From Sindora glabra (lineage: Eukaryota; Streptophyta; Magnoliopsida; Fabales; Fabaceae), in NCBI GenBank assembly GCA_020226215.1, contig CM035232.1, positions 15,846,316-15,910,315 on the forward strand: a stretch of DNA of 64,000 nt, read 5' to 3'. Numbering within the stretch: position 1 is the first letter of the stretch; every line of letters starts with the position of its first letter. A program made the translations under genes and the position numbers. The notes beneath the pieces were generated by a model that was not told the DNA's origin, ran no database searches, and worked only from the letters and a program-made list of their open reading frames with translations. Below are positions 48,772 to 60,787 of this stretch, in pieces.

Positions 48772-49941
48772 GGACCACCAGTCATAAATGAAGGCAGGTA
48801 AAAAATGATAAGTGAAAGCTGCCCTCTGCTGTGATAGTTTATATATGTGGAATTAAACATCAAAACAAGCAGAATTTTTGCATGTGAAGCCTCTTTTGAA
48901 TTTTTCTCATTTTTTGGATATATATTCCGAAGAAAAAGTTTAATTTTCTTTGGATAAATATACTCCTACACTTAAACACATGTCATGTTTTAATAGATAG
49001 TAATCTTTACAAGGTCTATTCATAACTTTCTTAAAATTCAATATAATTGGATAGTAACTTTCTTAACAAATTACAAGTAATTTATGTTAATAATGTTTCT
49101 AAATAAAATAAATAACTTTCTTGACACCAGATAGTAAATAAAATGGAGTGGTGTATGTGGTAGTGTATCACTGCTCATTTTCTTGTCTTATTCCTTCCCT
49201 TACAGACAGGATACAGTATGAAAAGAAGGGACAAGGGTGCTTCTACTATACTCATATCTTTGTGATCACTTAATTAATCTTCTTCTGAATAATAAATATC
49301 TTCAACCACATTAGAATCTGACATAAATCTTGTTGATAATTCATGCAAATCTTGTTTGTAAACCATTAATCTATAAATATTGGATCAACTAGCAGAATTA
49401 ATTAATACAAAAGTATAAAATATTATTAAAGAATTGCTAAAGTTTCGCCTGATTAATTTCATTACAGCTAGGGCAAATTCTCGAAGTTAAACTATGACTT
49501 CCTTTTCCTTCTTTTTCATTAATGTATGTATATGCTTAGGGGATGACTAAGACATTACATGAATGCTAATGGCTATTTGTTTGAAAATATCTAAAAAGAT
49601 AAAAAGTCGCTGTTTTGTTGCCCTATTCTTTTGAAAAACAAGCACCGACCAGATAATAATCGATGAATAATTCGTCATCCTTCACTTGAAACAGTGCTCA
49701 TTACTTGTTTTCCTTGTGCCGACCAACAGCTTCATTATATATATTTTATAATTCATGTAAAGGACAGAATGCTTTTCTTAATAACAATCTTGTATGTATT
49801 AAAATGAGATTTGGAATTGAATTATAAATGCAAATCAAGGCTGTCATGAAATATAGAATCGCAAATTTATAAAGTTTAATTCCATTAATATAAAATATTT
49901 GAAATTTAATTCTAGTTCCCATTTTTTATACCTATAACATT
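48772..49941. other. 3' untranslated and intergenic region
   Basis: Directly after the stop codon there is mixed-composition sequence to about 48,900 that fits a 3' untranslated region. No canonical AATAAA is evident within the first 100 bases. AT-rich intergenic DNA without recognisable genes follows. Confidence 0.5.
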
Positions 49942-50229
49942 TTACATTTTTTGTTTTCTTAATGTTGAAAAGGACATAATATTATTCAGTTTACCTGGGA
50001 GATCAAACTGACGGGGGTCGGTTTGCAACTTGATCCTCCCCCCCCTCTTAAAATAAAAACCTTTGATTTGATCACAAAAAGAAATAGACAAGACATTGAT
50101 TTCCCGTAACACTAATTGATCATTCTTTTCGAAATTGAGTGCATTAATTATACCCTCTGTTTCAAGTTTAATTCTAAGAAGTCTAGCCATTACAAACGAT
50201 GGAGTTTTTGGGTAATTCAGAAAATTCAT
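49942..50229 (-). other. Unrecognised 95-codon minus-strand frame
   Basis: The frame starts MNFLNYPKTPSFVMARLLRI, contains KNDQLVLREINVL and FCDQIKGFYF, and ends at a stop at 49,942. Its residue composition is balanced, unlike the chance frames in the AT-rich surroundings. I do not recognise it. There is no clear promoter or splice context, so it may be an exon fossil or chance. Confidence 0.3.
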
Positions 50230-51100
50230 AACCGAAAATATCTTTTACTTCTATATTTTTAAAACAAGTTCTATTTGTATGTTTAACAGAATTTAGCATA
50301 CCCAAGGAGCAACTACTGTTATCATCAGTATCTGGTGATGGTTTCGGAGCAGTTACGATATCAGTGTGATTAATATATAAAATGCTTCACATGTTCTTAT
50401 ACACACACGGTATACATAACATGGTATAAATAAAAAAATTCAGCTAAGGTTCTGTGTGCATCCAAGAAAAATATTTTTTTAAATATAATTATATATTTAT
50501 AAGATAATAAAAATATTTCATATATAAAGTTTAGTATTAAATATAAAAAGTTTGGAGAAAATAAATTCTTCCATTATTACTACTCTAGATATTAAGGTAT
50601 TATTTTTCTAATTACAAATACAAGTGGTATGTTATTTCTTTATTAATATATATGTATGTAAGTTGTTCGGAAAATTGAATGATGTTTGTGGAAGCATTTA
50701 GCCATAAATCTACTAAAGATGTAGTAAATCAATCAGACACGAGAAAATTAATGTGGTTTGGCTTTTATTCTGTTTTATAGATGAAAACAAAATATAAATT
50801 CACCGAAATGAATCAAGAGAGGGAATACAAATTTTACAATAAATCTTAAATTTACACCTCAAATATACTAAAAAATATCTTATAAAATATATATTGTTTA
50901 CTCTTAACAATTTTATCAAAAAAAAATAAAAATAAATAAAAGTTAATTGTAAGGATCTCAAATTACTTCCATAAAAGTAATAAATACACACTCTCTCAAC
51001 TCTCCCCTCTCTGCACGTTAGAAATCTTGCATTTCAAAAGTATTTATAATCTACAATCTTAAAGAAAGGAGTGGACAACCATAATTTACTCTTTTCGTGG
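50230..51100. other. Intergenic AT-rich DNA, no gene seen
   Basis: AT-rich, with only short chance frames on both strands. Confidence 0.5.
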
Positions 51101-51560
51101 GGCCGTTGCCGTTGAAAGCGATTTTATAAGTAGGACTCGCTCCTCGGTCTTGAAGATGTAAAGATTATGTTGCTGAGCATGCAGTTGAAATCATGTTATG
51201 TTTAATAAAATTACGAATAAATATTAATAATTAGGCATTGCAGATTAAACTTTGAGAAAAATTATGATTTTGAAGCCTTAGCACAATCGCAATACTACAG
51301 TTGCAAATCACAGTTCAAAACATAGGTGAAAAGTAAGAGAAAATATGTAGAAGAGTACGTTCTTCTAGGTGGTAAGAGCCGTGCTTGCATGTTTGAATAG
51401 TCTCTATGCGAAGATTCTGTGAGAGAGAGAGAGAGAGGAGGGAACAATTTAAGAGTTGATGAAGAGAAGTTGTCTTTATTGTCTTCGCAAGCAGACAAGT
51501 GAGCTTGACCTGATTGCCATGCATAACTGAAACATACCCGTCACATTCTTAAAGGTCAGT
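51101..51560. other. Mixed-composition patches, no assignable gene
   Basis: GC-richer text at 51,100-51,150 and 51,340-51,540, with a (GA)n run at 51,420-51,437. Two overlapping minus-strand frames of 67 and 69 codons lie here and look like parts of a transcribed leader or a non-coding RNA rather than a protein. This patch lies downstream, in minus-strand sense, of the promoter-like block at 52.38 kb. Confidence 0.35.
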
Positions 51561-51961
51561 TTATCATTTTTTCTTCCATTATTCATGCCAAAATATTTGT
51601 GCACAAGATCTATCTTCAATCTCTTCTCATAATTATTAAACCTCTCTGAATTTTAATGATGCTTCTTAATTAATATTGATTAATTTAAGAAGAAACGCAC
51701 GATTCATTAGCTAGGTTTTGAAATATCAAACCCGCCACTTAAAACCCCGGTCGTCACTTCTTTCTTTTTTAACGACGAGCTCCTACTTTTATTATTTAAA
51801 AGTAAAAAAGGGAAAATGTAGAAGACCAAAACATCATTGAAAAAAATAAAAAAAGTAGGAAATGTCAAGTAGAAAGTCATTCAAAATATTCTCTTGAACA
51901 GTAGTTAAGAAAGCATGTTAGCTTTGTTCATGAGAAGAGGGCCAACATGCCCCGCTAAGCT

Positions 51962-52390
51962 TTAAGAAATCTCAGCCATAAGTATAGAAAATGGGTAACC
52001 CTTTTGATCATAGAGCCTTAAAGACCAGCATTTTCTGATATCTGACCATTGCATTTGAGAACTTCTGTTTTCATATATTGCACTTTTGCAGTTGGGCAAC
52101 ATCAACGATGCACGAGAGGCCAGAATATAAAGATGAGGAAATGAAAACCCCAAAGAAGAGAAAGAGAGAGCTTTTGACCCAAATTGCAGTGATTCATTCA
52201 GAGTCTTTGGTCCAAGAAAGAGAAAGAAGAAAGTCCTAGGATCTGGTGGGGAAAGAACAAGTGAGAAATGGAGTTGTGTAAGGCGTGGGGGAATCTGTTT
52301 GGGTAGTGGGCACGCGAACTTATCGCCCCAAATCATGAGTGAGACAGAGGGGGGGGGGGATTCTTTGAGTCCTTTTATTTAAAAGCCTCT
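51962..52390 (-). promoter_or_regulatory. Minus-strand promoter and leader-like block with a 124-codon frame
   Basis: Read on the minus strand, CTTTTAAATAAAAGG (52,372-52,386) is a good TATA box. A C-rich run and CTCTGTCTCACTC follow at the expected start distance, then T/C-rich leader-like text. The longest frame (52,336-51,962) starts MIWGDKFACPLPKQIPPRLT and has no recognisable domain. Its N-terminal half is mainly a translation of pyrimidine-rich leader. It may be a 5' exon, or a non-coding or microRNA precursor transcript. No known mature microRNA sequence was recognised. Confidence 0.35.
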
Positions 52391-53340
52391 TTTGCACTTC
52401 CCAAAATCTTCAAACAAGGAGCAAAATTTTATATCAAATAGCCTCTACACTTGCAAGCTGAGGAACATGATTAAAAATTAACATATAACCAATACTAAAA
52501 ACGATGTTTCTTGCACTAATATCATTCATAACCTTTAGAAAATTTTAAGGGGTTGGCAATTGATTTTTTTTTTTCACTAATGGTGACAATCGTTCCAGTT
52601 ATTTATTTTTAATTAACTCATCTCGAATGCTTCTTTCACTGAAGTTTCATAGAACATTAATTATTCATTAAAACTAATATACTATCTATCTATCTCATTT
52701 CACAATATATATACAACCCACTTATCATGATTTTTATTACATATAATTCATTACTACTCACCATTTATATATCATCATTCATTATACATCACTCCCATCA
52801 CTTATTATTATAACCATTATTATTATTTATCATTTAATTTATTTATCACCAATTACCATGATATCTATCACGCATCAACACTCACCTCTACCACTACCAC
52901 CACCATCATTTATTTTCCTTTTACACTATTATTTTTATTGTCACTAGCAACCACAATTGTTGTTGTTGTTGGCAGCCACTACTATCAGTCATCAATGCTA
53001 AACTAATGAACTAAAAAGTAAGAAAAAAAATATAAATAGTGTAATTTCACTTTGGTTGAATCAAGCAGCAAAAAAAAAAGAAAAAAAGAGCTGTCCGTTA
53101 TTCCTTCTTATTTAGTTTTACTTTCTTGTCATTTCCACATTTTGAACTACACGCCCCAAAATATAAAGGCATTATTATTTGAATTAGACTTTTTTTTTAT
53201 ATAAAACATACACAGCAGTGCTTTGATTCAAATTTAAAACATTAAAGAGGAAAATCAAAACAATAATGATAATATTAATATTAAAAAGAGTTTATGTTAA
53301 AGTTGATGGTCATATATATATATATATTATAAAGAGTTAT
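52391..53340. other. Intergenic DNA, no gene seen
   Basis: AT-rich, with CAT/CAC-rich stretches at 52,680-52,930 and a run of A at 53,070. No readable gene. Confidence 0.5.
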
Positions 53341-53375
53341 ATTAAATGGCGTTAGTAGTAGGGCATGTAGCACTA

Positions 53376-53670
53376 TTAGAAAGAATAATGGGGGGAAAAA
53401 TAAAAAGTAAGCAAAACCAAGGAGAGTGTCCCCTCATGCAGGCCCAAAGCAGTGCTGCTTTGGCGCCGGTGTCTCCGCTTTTGGTTGTTGGCAATTTTGC
53501 CTATTTGCTGTATTAGTGTGTTTGTGTCTTTGTGTGAAAGATAGCAAACTTTGAACGTTCCGAAACTTCTTTCTAGACACAATCCCTTCGCTGACATTCT
53601 GCACTCTTGTTTCCAATTTCTCTCTCTTCCCACGAACTCACATTTTGACCACTTCCTTTTATATCCTTCT
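53376..53670 (-). promoter_or_regulatory. Second minus-strand promoter/leader-like block
   Basis: GGATATAAAAGG on the minus strand (53,655-53,666) is a strong TATA box. It is followed by a higher-GC block to about 53,400. Two overlapping frames of 85 and 60 codons lie here, neither with a recognisable domain. A 20-base inverted repeat, CCAAAGCAG-TG-CTGCTTTGG, sits at 53,444-53,463. A transcribed leader or non-coding RNA is plausible; I cannot identify a protein. Confidence 0.35.
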
Positions 53671-54095
53671 ATATCTTAATATTACTTTGTATATAGATTC
53701 TTACCATGTACTTATTCATGTCGACTCTACCAAGGTACCACATATGAGACTGATCAATGGAAGAATCATATCCTTAATTAATCCTTAACATATACAAGAT
53801 TTAGGCATGCAACTTAATTTCTCTAGTTACAAAATGTGTTTTAATAAGAAGATCGAGAAATTAGACACATATATGATTAGAAAAGGAAATATGAAATTAA
53901 GTTTAATTTAACAATTTAAATATCTATTTGATGAGCTTAATTGATGGATGCTTTTTATTATGATTTGTTTAGACAGGGTACATATAAGCCAACTATCTTA
54001 TTCTGTCAAACTAAAGGCATAATTAATCAAATGCAAGCATGATCTTAAAAAGGTTCCTGCAGGTTAAAAGCTATAATTAATGCTAGAAAGAAAGG
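53671..54095. other. Intergenic DNA, no gene seen
   Basis: AT-rich, no readable frame on either strand. Confidence 0.5.
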
Positions 54096-54383
54096 GTGCA
54101 ATATCAAAAGGAGTTGTTTGGGGTCTGTTACATTTCTATTTTTCTTTATCTAAGTGTTTGGAGAATATTTCAGGTGCATGCGCAAAGCTCTTTGATTTTT
54201 ATTGAGTACAAACTAAGCATGGCAAACCCTAAAGTAAGTGTTGCTCCCCATCGACATCATTCCACTCACCTTCTCCTTCTCTTCTCATCCCGAGGCAAAA
54301 CCTACCATTATACATAGATTCACTGTCCTCTTCAATTCATCCATTCCTCACTTCACTCACTGATCTTCATCACCTTCAATCCT
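54096..54383 (+). promoter_or_regulatory. Promoter and leader of a plus-strand gene, cut by the assembly gap
   Basis: The text changes to a promoter-like composition: GTGCATGCGCAAAG (GCATGC, an RY-type word), then CTCACCTTCTCCTTCTCTTC, TTATACATAG (TATA-like, about 54,309-54,318). A pyrimidine-rich run follows (TCCTCTTCAATTCATCCATT onward) up to the last base before the Ns. This is the expected look of a plant 5' untranslated leader, and the ATG would lie in the gap. RY words are typical of seed-expressed genes, but one word is weak evidence. Confidence 0.4.
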
Positions 54384-54483
54384 NNNNNNNNNNNNNNNNN
54401 NNNNNNNNNNNNNNNNNNNNNNNNNNNNNNNNNNNNNNNNNNNNNNNNNNNNNNNNNNNNNNNNNNNNNNNNNNNNNNNNNNN
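54384..54483. other. Assembly gap, exactly 100 N
   Basis: A run of exactly 100 N, the conventional placeholder for a gap of unknown length between joined contigs. Everything after it repeats 281-9799. Confidence 1.
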
Positions 54484-54865
54484 TATAAATATAAAGTTAC
54501 TAATTGCTACTTTCATTTATCCTTCTAATATTAAATTAATTTTAATAAAAAATTGAATTTAAATATTTATTTATTACTAGAATTCACAATTACTTATTTA
54601 TTTCATTCTCATACAAATCTTTCCTAATTACATTTATATTTTGCTTTTCTTTTTCTCTTCACCTTCAATCACTTCAAAATTGTCATTTTACTTGAAGCAA
54701 GAGTTTTCATTTTCATCTTCATCTTAAATATTCGTAAATTTAAAGCTACTTAATTATTTCATTTCATTCTCTTCACCTTAATTATTTCATTTCAACTTAA
54801 TTACTACTACTTAATTATTTCATTTCATTCTAATATTAAATCAATTTTAATAAAAATTTGAATTT

Positions 54866-55205
54866 TGTTATGAAAATATTAAACACTTAGGAAATAATAA
54901 AAGAAAGAGATAAAGGAGAAATATAAGGAATAGAAAAAAATACTAGGGGGAGAAGAATATTTCATTCAACTGTATACAAAATAATTTGTACGACTTATAT
55001 TTATAGGGCAAATATTATAATCTCATAATGATAATTCATAAATAGAATTGATCACAATTTAGAGTATAATTGATTATAATTGAAACTTAATAATATGATC
55101 ATAATTGGGAATATAATTGATCATAACTGAATCCTAATAATTGATCATAATTGAGGATATAACATTTGATGTGTGGACATCCACATTCAATAATTATTCA
55201 TAACA
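54866..55205 (-). repeat. 3' LTR of copia element B (340 bp)
   Basis: Nearly identical to 663-1002, with the same TGTTATGAA start and TTCATAACA end. Confidence 0.9.
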
Positions 55206-55342
55206 CTCCCCCTTAGATGTCCATATAATACGCAATAGAATATTGTCTCATTAAAAACCTTGCTAGAAAAAATCCGATAGGACAAAAATCATAGCAAAAG
55301 AAAAAAGAGTACAGTGCATATTAATTTCCCCTCATAACAACA

Positions 55343-56962
55343 TCAATTAAGATCTTTGAGTCGACACATTCAATTCTCTGTACTAATCTTTCAAATGTTG
55401 AGGTAGGTAATGCTTTGTTGAATAGGTTTGCTAAATTATCTGTTGAATGAATTTATTGAACATCAATATCACCTTTCTTTTGAAGATCATGGGTGGAGAA
55501 GAATTTTAGTAAAATATGCTTTGTTCGATCTCCTTTGATATATCCTTCCTTCAATTGAGCTATACATGCAGCATTGTCTTTAAAAAGTATAGTAGGGGTT
55601 CTTTTACAAGAAGATAGCCCACACATCTCTTGAATATATTGAGTCATAGACCTTAACCAAACACATTCCCGACTTGCTTCGTGAATTGCTATAATCTCTA
55701 CATGATTGGCAGAGGTGGCAGTCAGTGTTTGTTTGATGGAATGCCATGAAATAGCTATATTACCACTTGTAAATAAATAGCCTATTTGAGATTGAGCTTT
55801 GTGTGGATCAGATAAATATCTAGTATCTGCATAACCTATGAGCTGTAATTTAGATCTATTTGCATATAATAAGCCTATATCAATAGTACCTTGGAGGCAT
55901 TGAAAGACATGTTTAATCTCATTCCAGCGTCTTTAAGTTGGAGAGGAATTAAATCTTGCTGACAAACTCACAACAAAAGTTATATCGATCTTGTATTGTT
56001 AGCAAGATACATTAGTGCACCAATAGCACTAGGATATGGCACTTCACGACAAAAAACCTTTTCATTATCCTGTCAAGATAAAAAAATATCCTTTTTCACA
56101 TCAAGTGATTGAACAACCATTAGGGGTACTCAATGGATATGCTTTATCCATGTAAAATTTTTTAAGGACATTTTGGGTATAAGTTAATTAATGTATAAAA
56201 ATTTCATCTTTTAAATGCTCGATCTATAGGCCAAGGCAGAACTTTATTTTTCCAAGATTTTTCATTTCAAATTCTTTCTTCAAATAATCACCTACCTTTT
56301 GAATTTTTTCAAGAGTTCCAATAATATTCAAATCATCAACATATATAATAATGATTATAAATTCAAAATTTGTTCACTTTATGAAAACACATGGACATAT
56401 TTGGTCATTATTATACCCTTCCTTTAACAAGTATTCATTAAAATGATTATACCACATTTGTCCAGACTGCTTTAATTCATACAAAGATTTTTATAATTTA
56501 CTTGAATAAAAGTTCCTAGGACTTTGAATTACATGCTTTAGGTATCTTAAATCCTTCTGGGATTTTCATATAGATGTCATAATCAAGTGAGCCATATAAA
56601 TAGGCTAAACAACATCCATAAGACACATATCAAGTTTTTCATGTACTACCAGACTCATAAGATAACGAAATGTGATTATATTCACCACAGGAGAATAAGT
56701 GAAATCATAATTAATTTTAGGTCTTTGTGTAAAACCTTAGGCAACAAGCCGTGCTTTATATCTTACAACTTCATTTTTCTTGTTTTGTTTACGCACAAGT
56801 ACCCATTTGTACCCAACAGGTATTACACCTTCAGGTGTTTGACTACAAGTCCAAAAACCTTACATTTTTCAAGTGAATCCAATTCTTCTTGAATTGCGTC
56901 TTTCCCATTTTAGCCAATTATATCTATGTTAACATTCATCGATAAATCTAGGTTCATGATCC
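55343..56962 (-). pseudogene. Copia reverse transcriptase and RNase H, copy B (dead)
   Basis: RT active-site YVDD is at 56,332-56,343. The RNase H frame 55,647-55,453 contains DNAACIAQLKEGYIKGDRTKH, closer to the usual copia text than copy A at the two positions that differ inside this motif. Stops and shifts elsewhere match those of copy A. Confidence 0.88.
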
Positions 56963-57384
56963 TTATTATCATTCATAATATTAAGCGCTACATTATATGC
57001 AAAAATATTATCGACAATTATTTCTTGCGGTTCAATCTTTTCCCCGTAGAGACATAGTTTATTGAAATCTCTTTATTTTTATCTTCTTCATCATTTTTAG
57101 GTGCCTAAACTTCTTTTGGAATTATATTATTTCTTATATCTCTAAACTCTTCAGGAGTATCTATTTCTTTAATGGGCTCATATTCAATAATTGCTCCCTT
57201 TTCTTTTGCAGGGATATTTATCTTTAGAATCTATTGGTTTACCACACTTCTGGCATGCCTTAAACTCATTAGTTTTCTCATTAATGGATTGTACTTCGGG
57301 GATATCAATCCTTGTTGGAGTATTAGCAACTGGTATATGTGACGTAGTCACTCTCTTTAGGTCAGTGAATGTATCTGACAATTG

Positions 57385-58345
57385 ATTAGCTATACTTTGT
57401 AAGTGGATTATCTTTTGAACTTCAAGTTCACATTGCTTTGTGGAGGATCAATGTTTTACAAAGTATTCCATGTAATCTCTTTGATTAGCTGCTTATCCTT
57501 TTCTCCTCCTAATGTTGGGAAAACTGATTCATTAAAATAATAATTAACAAAACATGTTGTAAATAAGTTCCCTGTCATTGGCTCAAGGTATTTTATAATA
57601 AAAGGGGAATCATACCTAATATATATTCCCAATCTCCTTTGAGGTCCCATCTTAATATGTTGTGGTAAAGTTGTTGGAACATATACTGCACATTAAAAAA
57701 TTCTAAGATGGAAAATATTTGACTCCTGACCATAAGCTAATTATAAAAGGGAGTATTTATAGTAACTAGTTGATCTGATTTGCACAAGTACTGTTGCATG
57801 TAGAATTACATGTCCCCAAGCAGAAATGGGAAGTTTTGTTTTCATAAGCATAGGTTTTGCTATTAATTGAAGTCATTTAATAAATGATTCAACTAAACTA
57901 TTTTGTGTATGAACATAGGCTACAGGATGTTCAATATTTGTTCCTATTGACATGCAATAGTTGTTAAAAGTCTTAAAAGAGAATTCATCGGCATTATCAA
58001 GACAAATAGACTTGATAGGGTAATTTGAAAATTGTGCTCTTAATCGAATAATTTAAGCAAGCAATCTCGCAAAAGACAGATTACGAATTGATAGTAAACA
58101 TATATAAGACCATCTATTGGATACGTTTATTAATACCATAAAATATCTAAATGGTCCACATGGTGAGTGTATAAGCCCACATATGTCACCCTGTATACAT
58201 TCCAAAGATATTGGAGATTCAGTTCCAATTTTAGTTGGTAATGACTTAATAATCAATTTACTCAGAGAACATACAACGCATGAGAATTCTTTAAATTGAA
58301 AAATTTTCAGGTTTTTCAATGAGTACCCTTATGAATTCTCAATAA
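57385..58345 (-). pseudogene. Copia integrase, copy B (dead)
   Basis: Same integrase motifs and same interruptions as 3180-4140. The 58,319-58,053 frame reads identically to its counterpart in copy A. Confidence 0.83.
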
Positions 58346-58454
58346 TTTTCTTCATCATTAGTGATTCAAGATGCTCTAATTGTTCATGCTAAATAGTAAA
58401 TATTTTTGAATTAATAAATTTCTGGTTTATTATAGTATGTGTTTCAATTGTACT

Positions 58455-58882
58455 AATATATGTGTAATACAACTAGATGAAAGAATAGGTAATATTTCAA
58501 GTATGTATTTGTTACTTGAGATCATATCGGTGATAAAAGGTATTCAATATTTCCTTCATTAGTTATTGTAATGTGAAATCCGTTTTAATGGATATCCTTA
58601 AAACTTAATAAGTTTCTATGAGACTTAGTAGAATATAATGCATTATCAATGTGTAATTTTGTTTCTTTAGATAATAAAATATTAGCTTTTTTGAAGCCTT
58701 CAATTAAATTTGTAGTACCAGATATAGTACTAATACTAGCTTCTTGCATTTTCAAATGTGAGAAATATTTCTTATTCTTAAGTATGGAGTGTATTGTTAC
58801 ACTATCTACAAGACATGTATCTTCATTATTGATTATTAACCCCTCCAAAGAAGTACTCATTTTCATAAAATACACAACATAA
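58455..58882 (-). pseudogene. Copia protease region, copy B (dead)
   Basis: Carries the same altered CLVDSVTIH motif as copy A, with two conservative differences in the rest of the frame. Confidence 0.83.
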
Positions 58883-59029
58883 AATGTTTAAGGTTAATAT
58901 TAGAAAATTAAAGTTAATATAAGAAATATCACAAATATAATGGAATACTAAAAATATATAACAACTTTTATTGAAATAACATTAAAAGTAAAAATATATC
59001 CATAATAAAAACATAATTGAACAAAAGGA

Positions 59030-60430
59030 ATTATTTTTGCACATTCTCATCTCCAATCAAATGATTAATTCTACCTTCGGGGTGAGAAAAGAAATCAACA
59101 ACATCTAAATAAGTTACATCTATTTGGCCTTCATTACAGTCATCTTCATAGATGAAGTTTGTCTTTACCTTTTTCCCTTTAAGTGATTTTTGATAAAGGT
59201 AAACAAGATGCTTTGGTGTACGACAGGTACGAGACCAATGACCTTTACCACCACAATGATAACATATATTCTCAATATGTTTGTTATTTTGCCTAACTTT
59301 CTTTTTGTCATTCTTTTCTTCATTTTTTCATTTCTGGTGAAAAGTTGAGTTTTTAATAAGTAAAATAGTCATGTGTTGCTATATTCACTTCTGATGAAAA
59401 GTTAGTCATATGGGCTTATTAAAAGTTTATTATTTTTTTTAGTTACAAGGAGATAAGAAATTAATTCAGAATATTTCTTGAGACCTTTTTTTTATTATTA
59501 CTATTGCAGGAGCAAATTGGATGCATGAAAGTGAAGATTTTTTTATCATATATTTCTTTTAAACTATTATAAAGAATAAGTGAATCTTTTATCGTTAAGT
59601 AATTTTTTTTTCATAATATCAAAAGTCATAAATCAAGATTCGTAATATCTGCCATAATACTATTATAAACATGTAAAAATGAATGAGAAATTTTTTAATA
59701 TAATAGATATTGAATATTGAAAAAAATATTAATCAACATATTAATCATATAATTATTAATCCAATCTTCTATTTTATTGTCAATCTATATGGTGATCAAA
59801 CATTGCAAAAATTATTAAATTTATGGAAATTATGCTTTAGGTTATATGTATATTTATACACCAATTGCTTCTAGATAATTCTTTTCTTTTTTCCAAACTT
59901 AGTTTCTTGAATATTTGCATTCATCTTTGCACCTTATAATGCAAGTAAATTTTCTTTCTATATTAATATAACATATATTATTTTTTTCATACAGTAATTT
60001 TTTAATCACGAGATAATAACATAATTAAGGATTTACCACATATCCACAATTGCGTATCATATATATATAATACTTATGCATTTTATAAAAACTAATGTGC
60101 ATTTCAAAATAGATAAAAAAATCCATTCATTTAGCATTCAAGAATAAATTCTCAAATGTATAATATGTTATATGAATTATTTTCCTTTTCTCAATTTAAT
60201 TCATTATTTATTTATATTTCTACACATTATATTCAATATTTTGTAACTATTATTTTTTAAAATAAAACTAGAAAAATGTTAAAATCATTATAAAAATTAA
60301 AATTAAAATATGAAGAAAATAAGGAAGAAGAATGTGATGAGATGGAAGAATTACTATATTAGCATAAAGTAACAAGATTAAGTAAAATAATTTATGTTTG
60401 GAAGAAATTACCTCAATGAATCAGAGTCTC
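59030..60430 (-). pseudogene. Copia gag region with zinc knuckle, copy B (dead)
   Basis: The CCHC knuckle is at 59,223-59,264. The remainder of gag is as decayed as in copy A. Confidence 0.78.
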
Positions 60431-60442
60431 ATGTTGATAACG

Positions 60443-60782
60443 TGTTATAAAAATATTAAACACTTAGGAAATGATAAAAGAAAAAGATAAAGGAGAAATA
60501 TAAGGAAGAGAAAGAAATATAAGGGGGAGAAGAATATTTCATTCAACTATGTACAAAATGATTTGTACAATCCATATTTATAGGTCAAACGTTGTAATCT
60601 CATAATGATAATTCATAAATAAAATTGATCACAATTGGAGGTATAATTAATCATAATTGGAACCTAATAATATAATCATAATTGAGGATATAATTAATCA
60701 TAATTGAATTTTAATAATTAATCATAACTGAGGATATAATATTTAATTTGTGGACATCCACATTTAATAATTATTTAAAATA
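60443..60782 (-). repeat. 5' LTR of copia element B (340 bp)
   Basis: Begins TGTTATAAA and ends TTTAAAATA, followed by AATTT. It retains the stretch of about 24 bases lost from the corresponding LTR of copy A. Confidence 0.88.
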
Positions 60783-60787
60783 AATTT

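Larger units (their letters stand above)
54866..60782 (-). mobile_element. Ty1/copia LTR retrotransposon, decayed (copy B)
   Basis: Same element as 663-6574 at the same internal position. The 3' LTR is at 54,866-55,205 and the 5' LTR at 60,443-60,782. The target duplication AATTT lies at 54,861-54,865 and 60,783-60,787. The 5' LTR here keeps the full 340 bases and the TG start, so this copy preserves the element better than copy A, though its 5' LTR ends AATA instead of AACA. The shared target duplication and flanks show that the copies arose by duplicating the locus, not by a second insertion. Confidence 0.93.

Noticed and set aside
51100..53660. Possible conserved microRNA precursors
   Set aside because: I compared the GC-richer blocks with the common plant microRNA sequences I know (for example the miR156, 159, 160, 166, 171, 172, 390, 395 and 399 types) and found no match.
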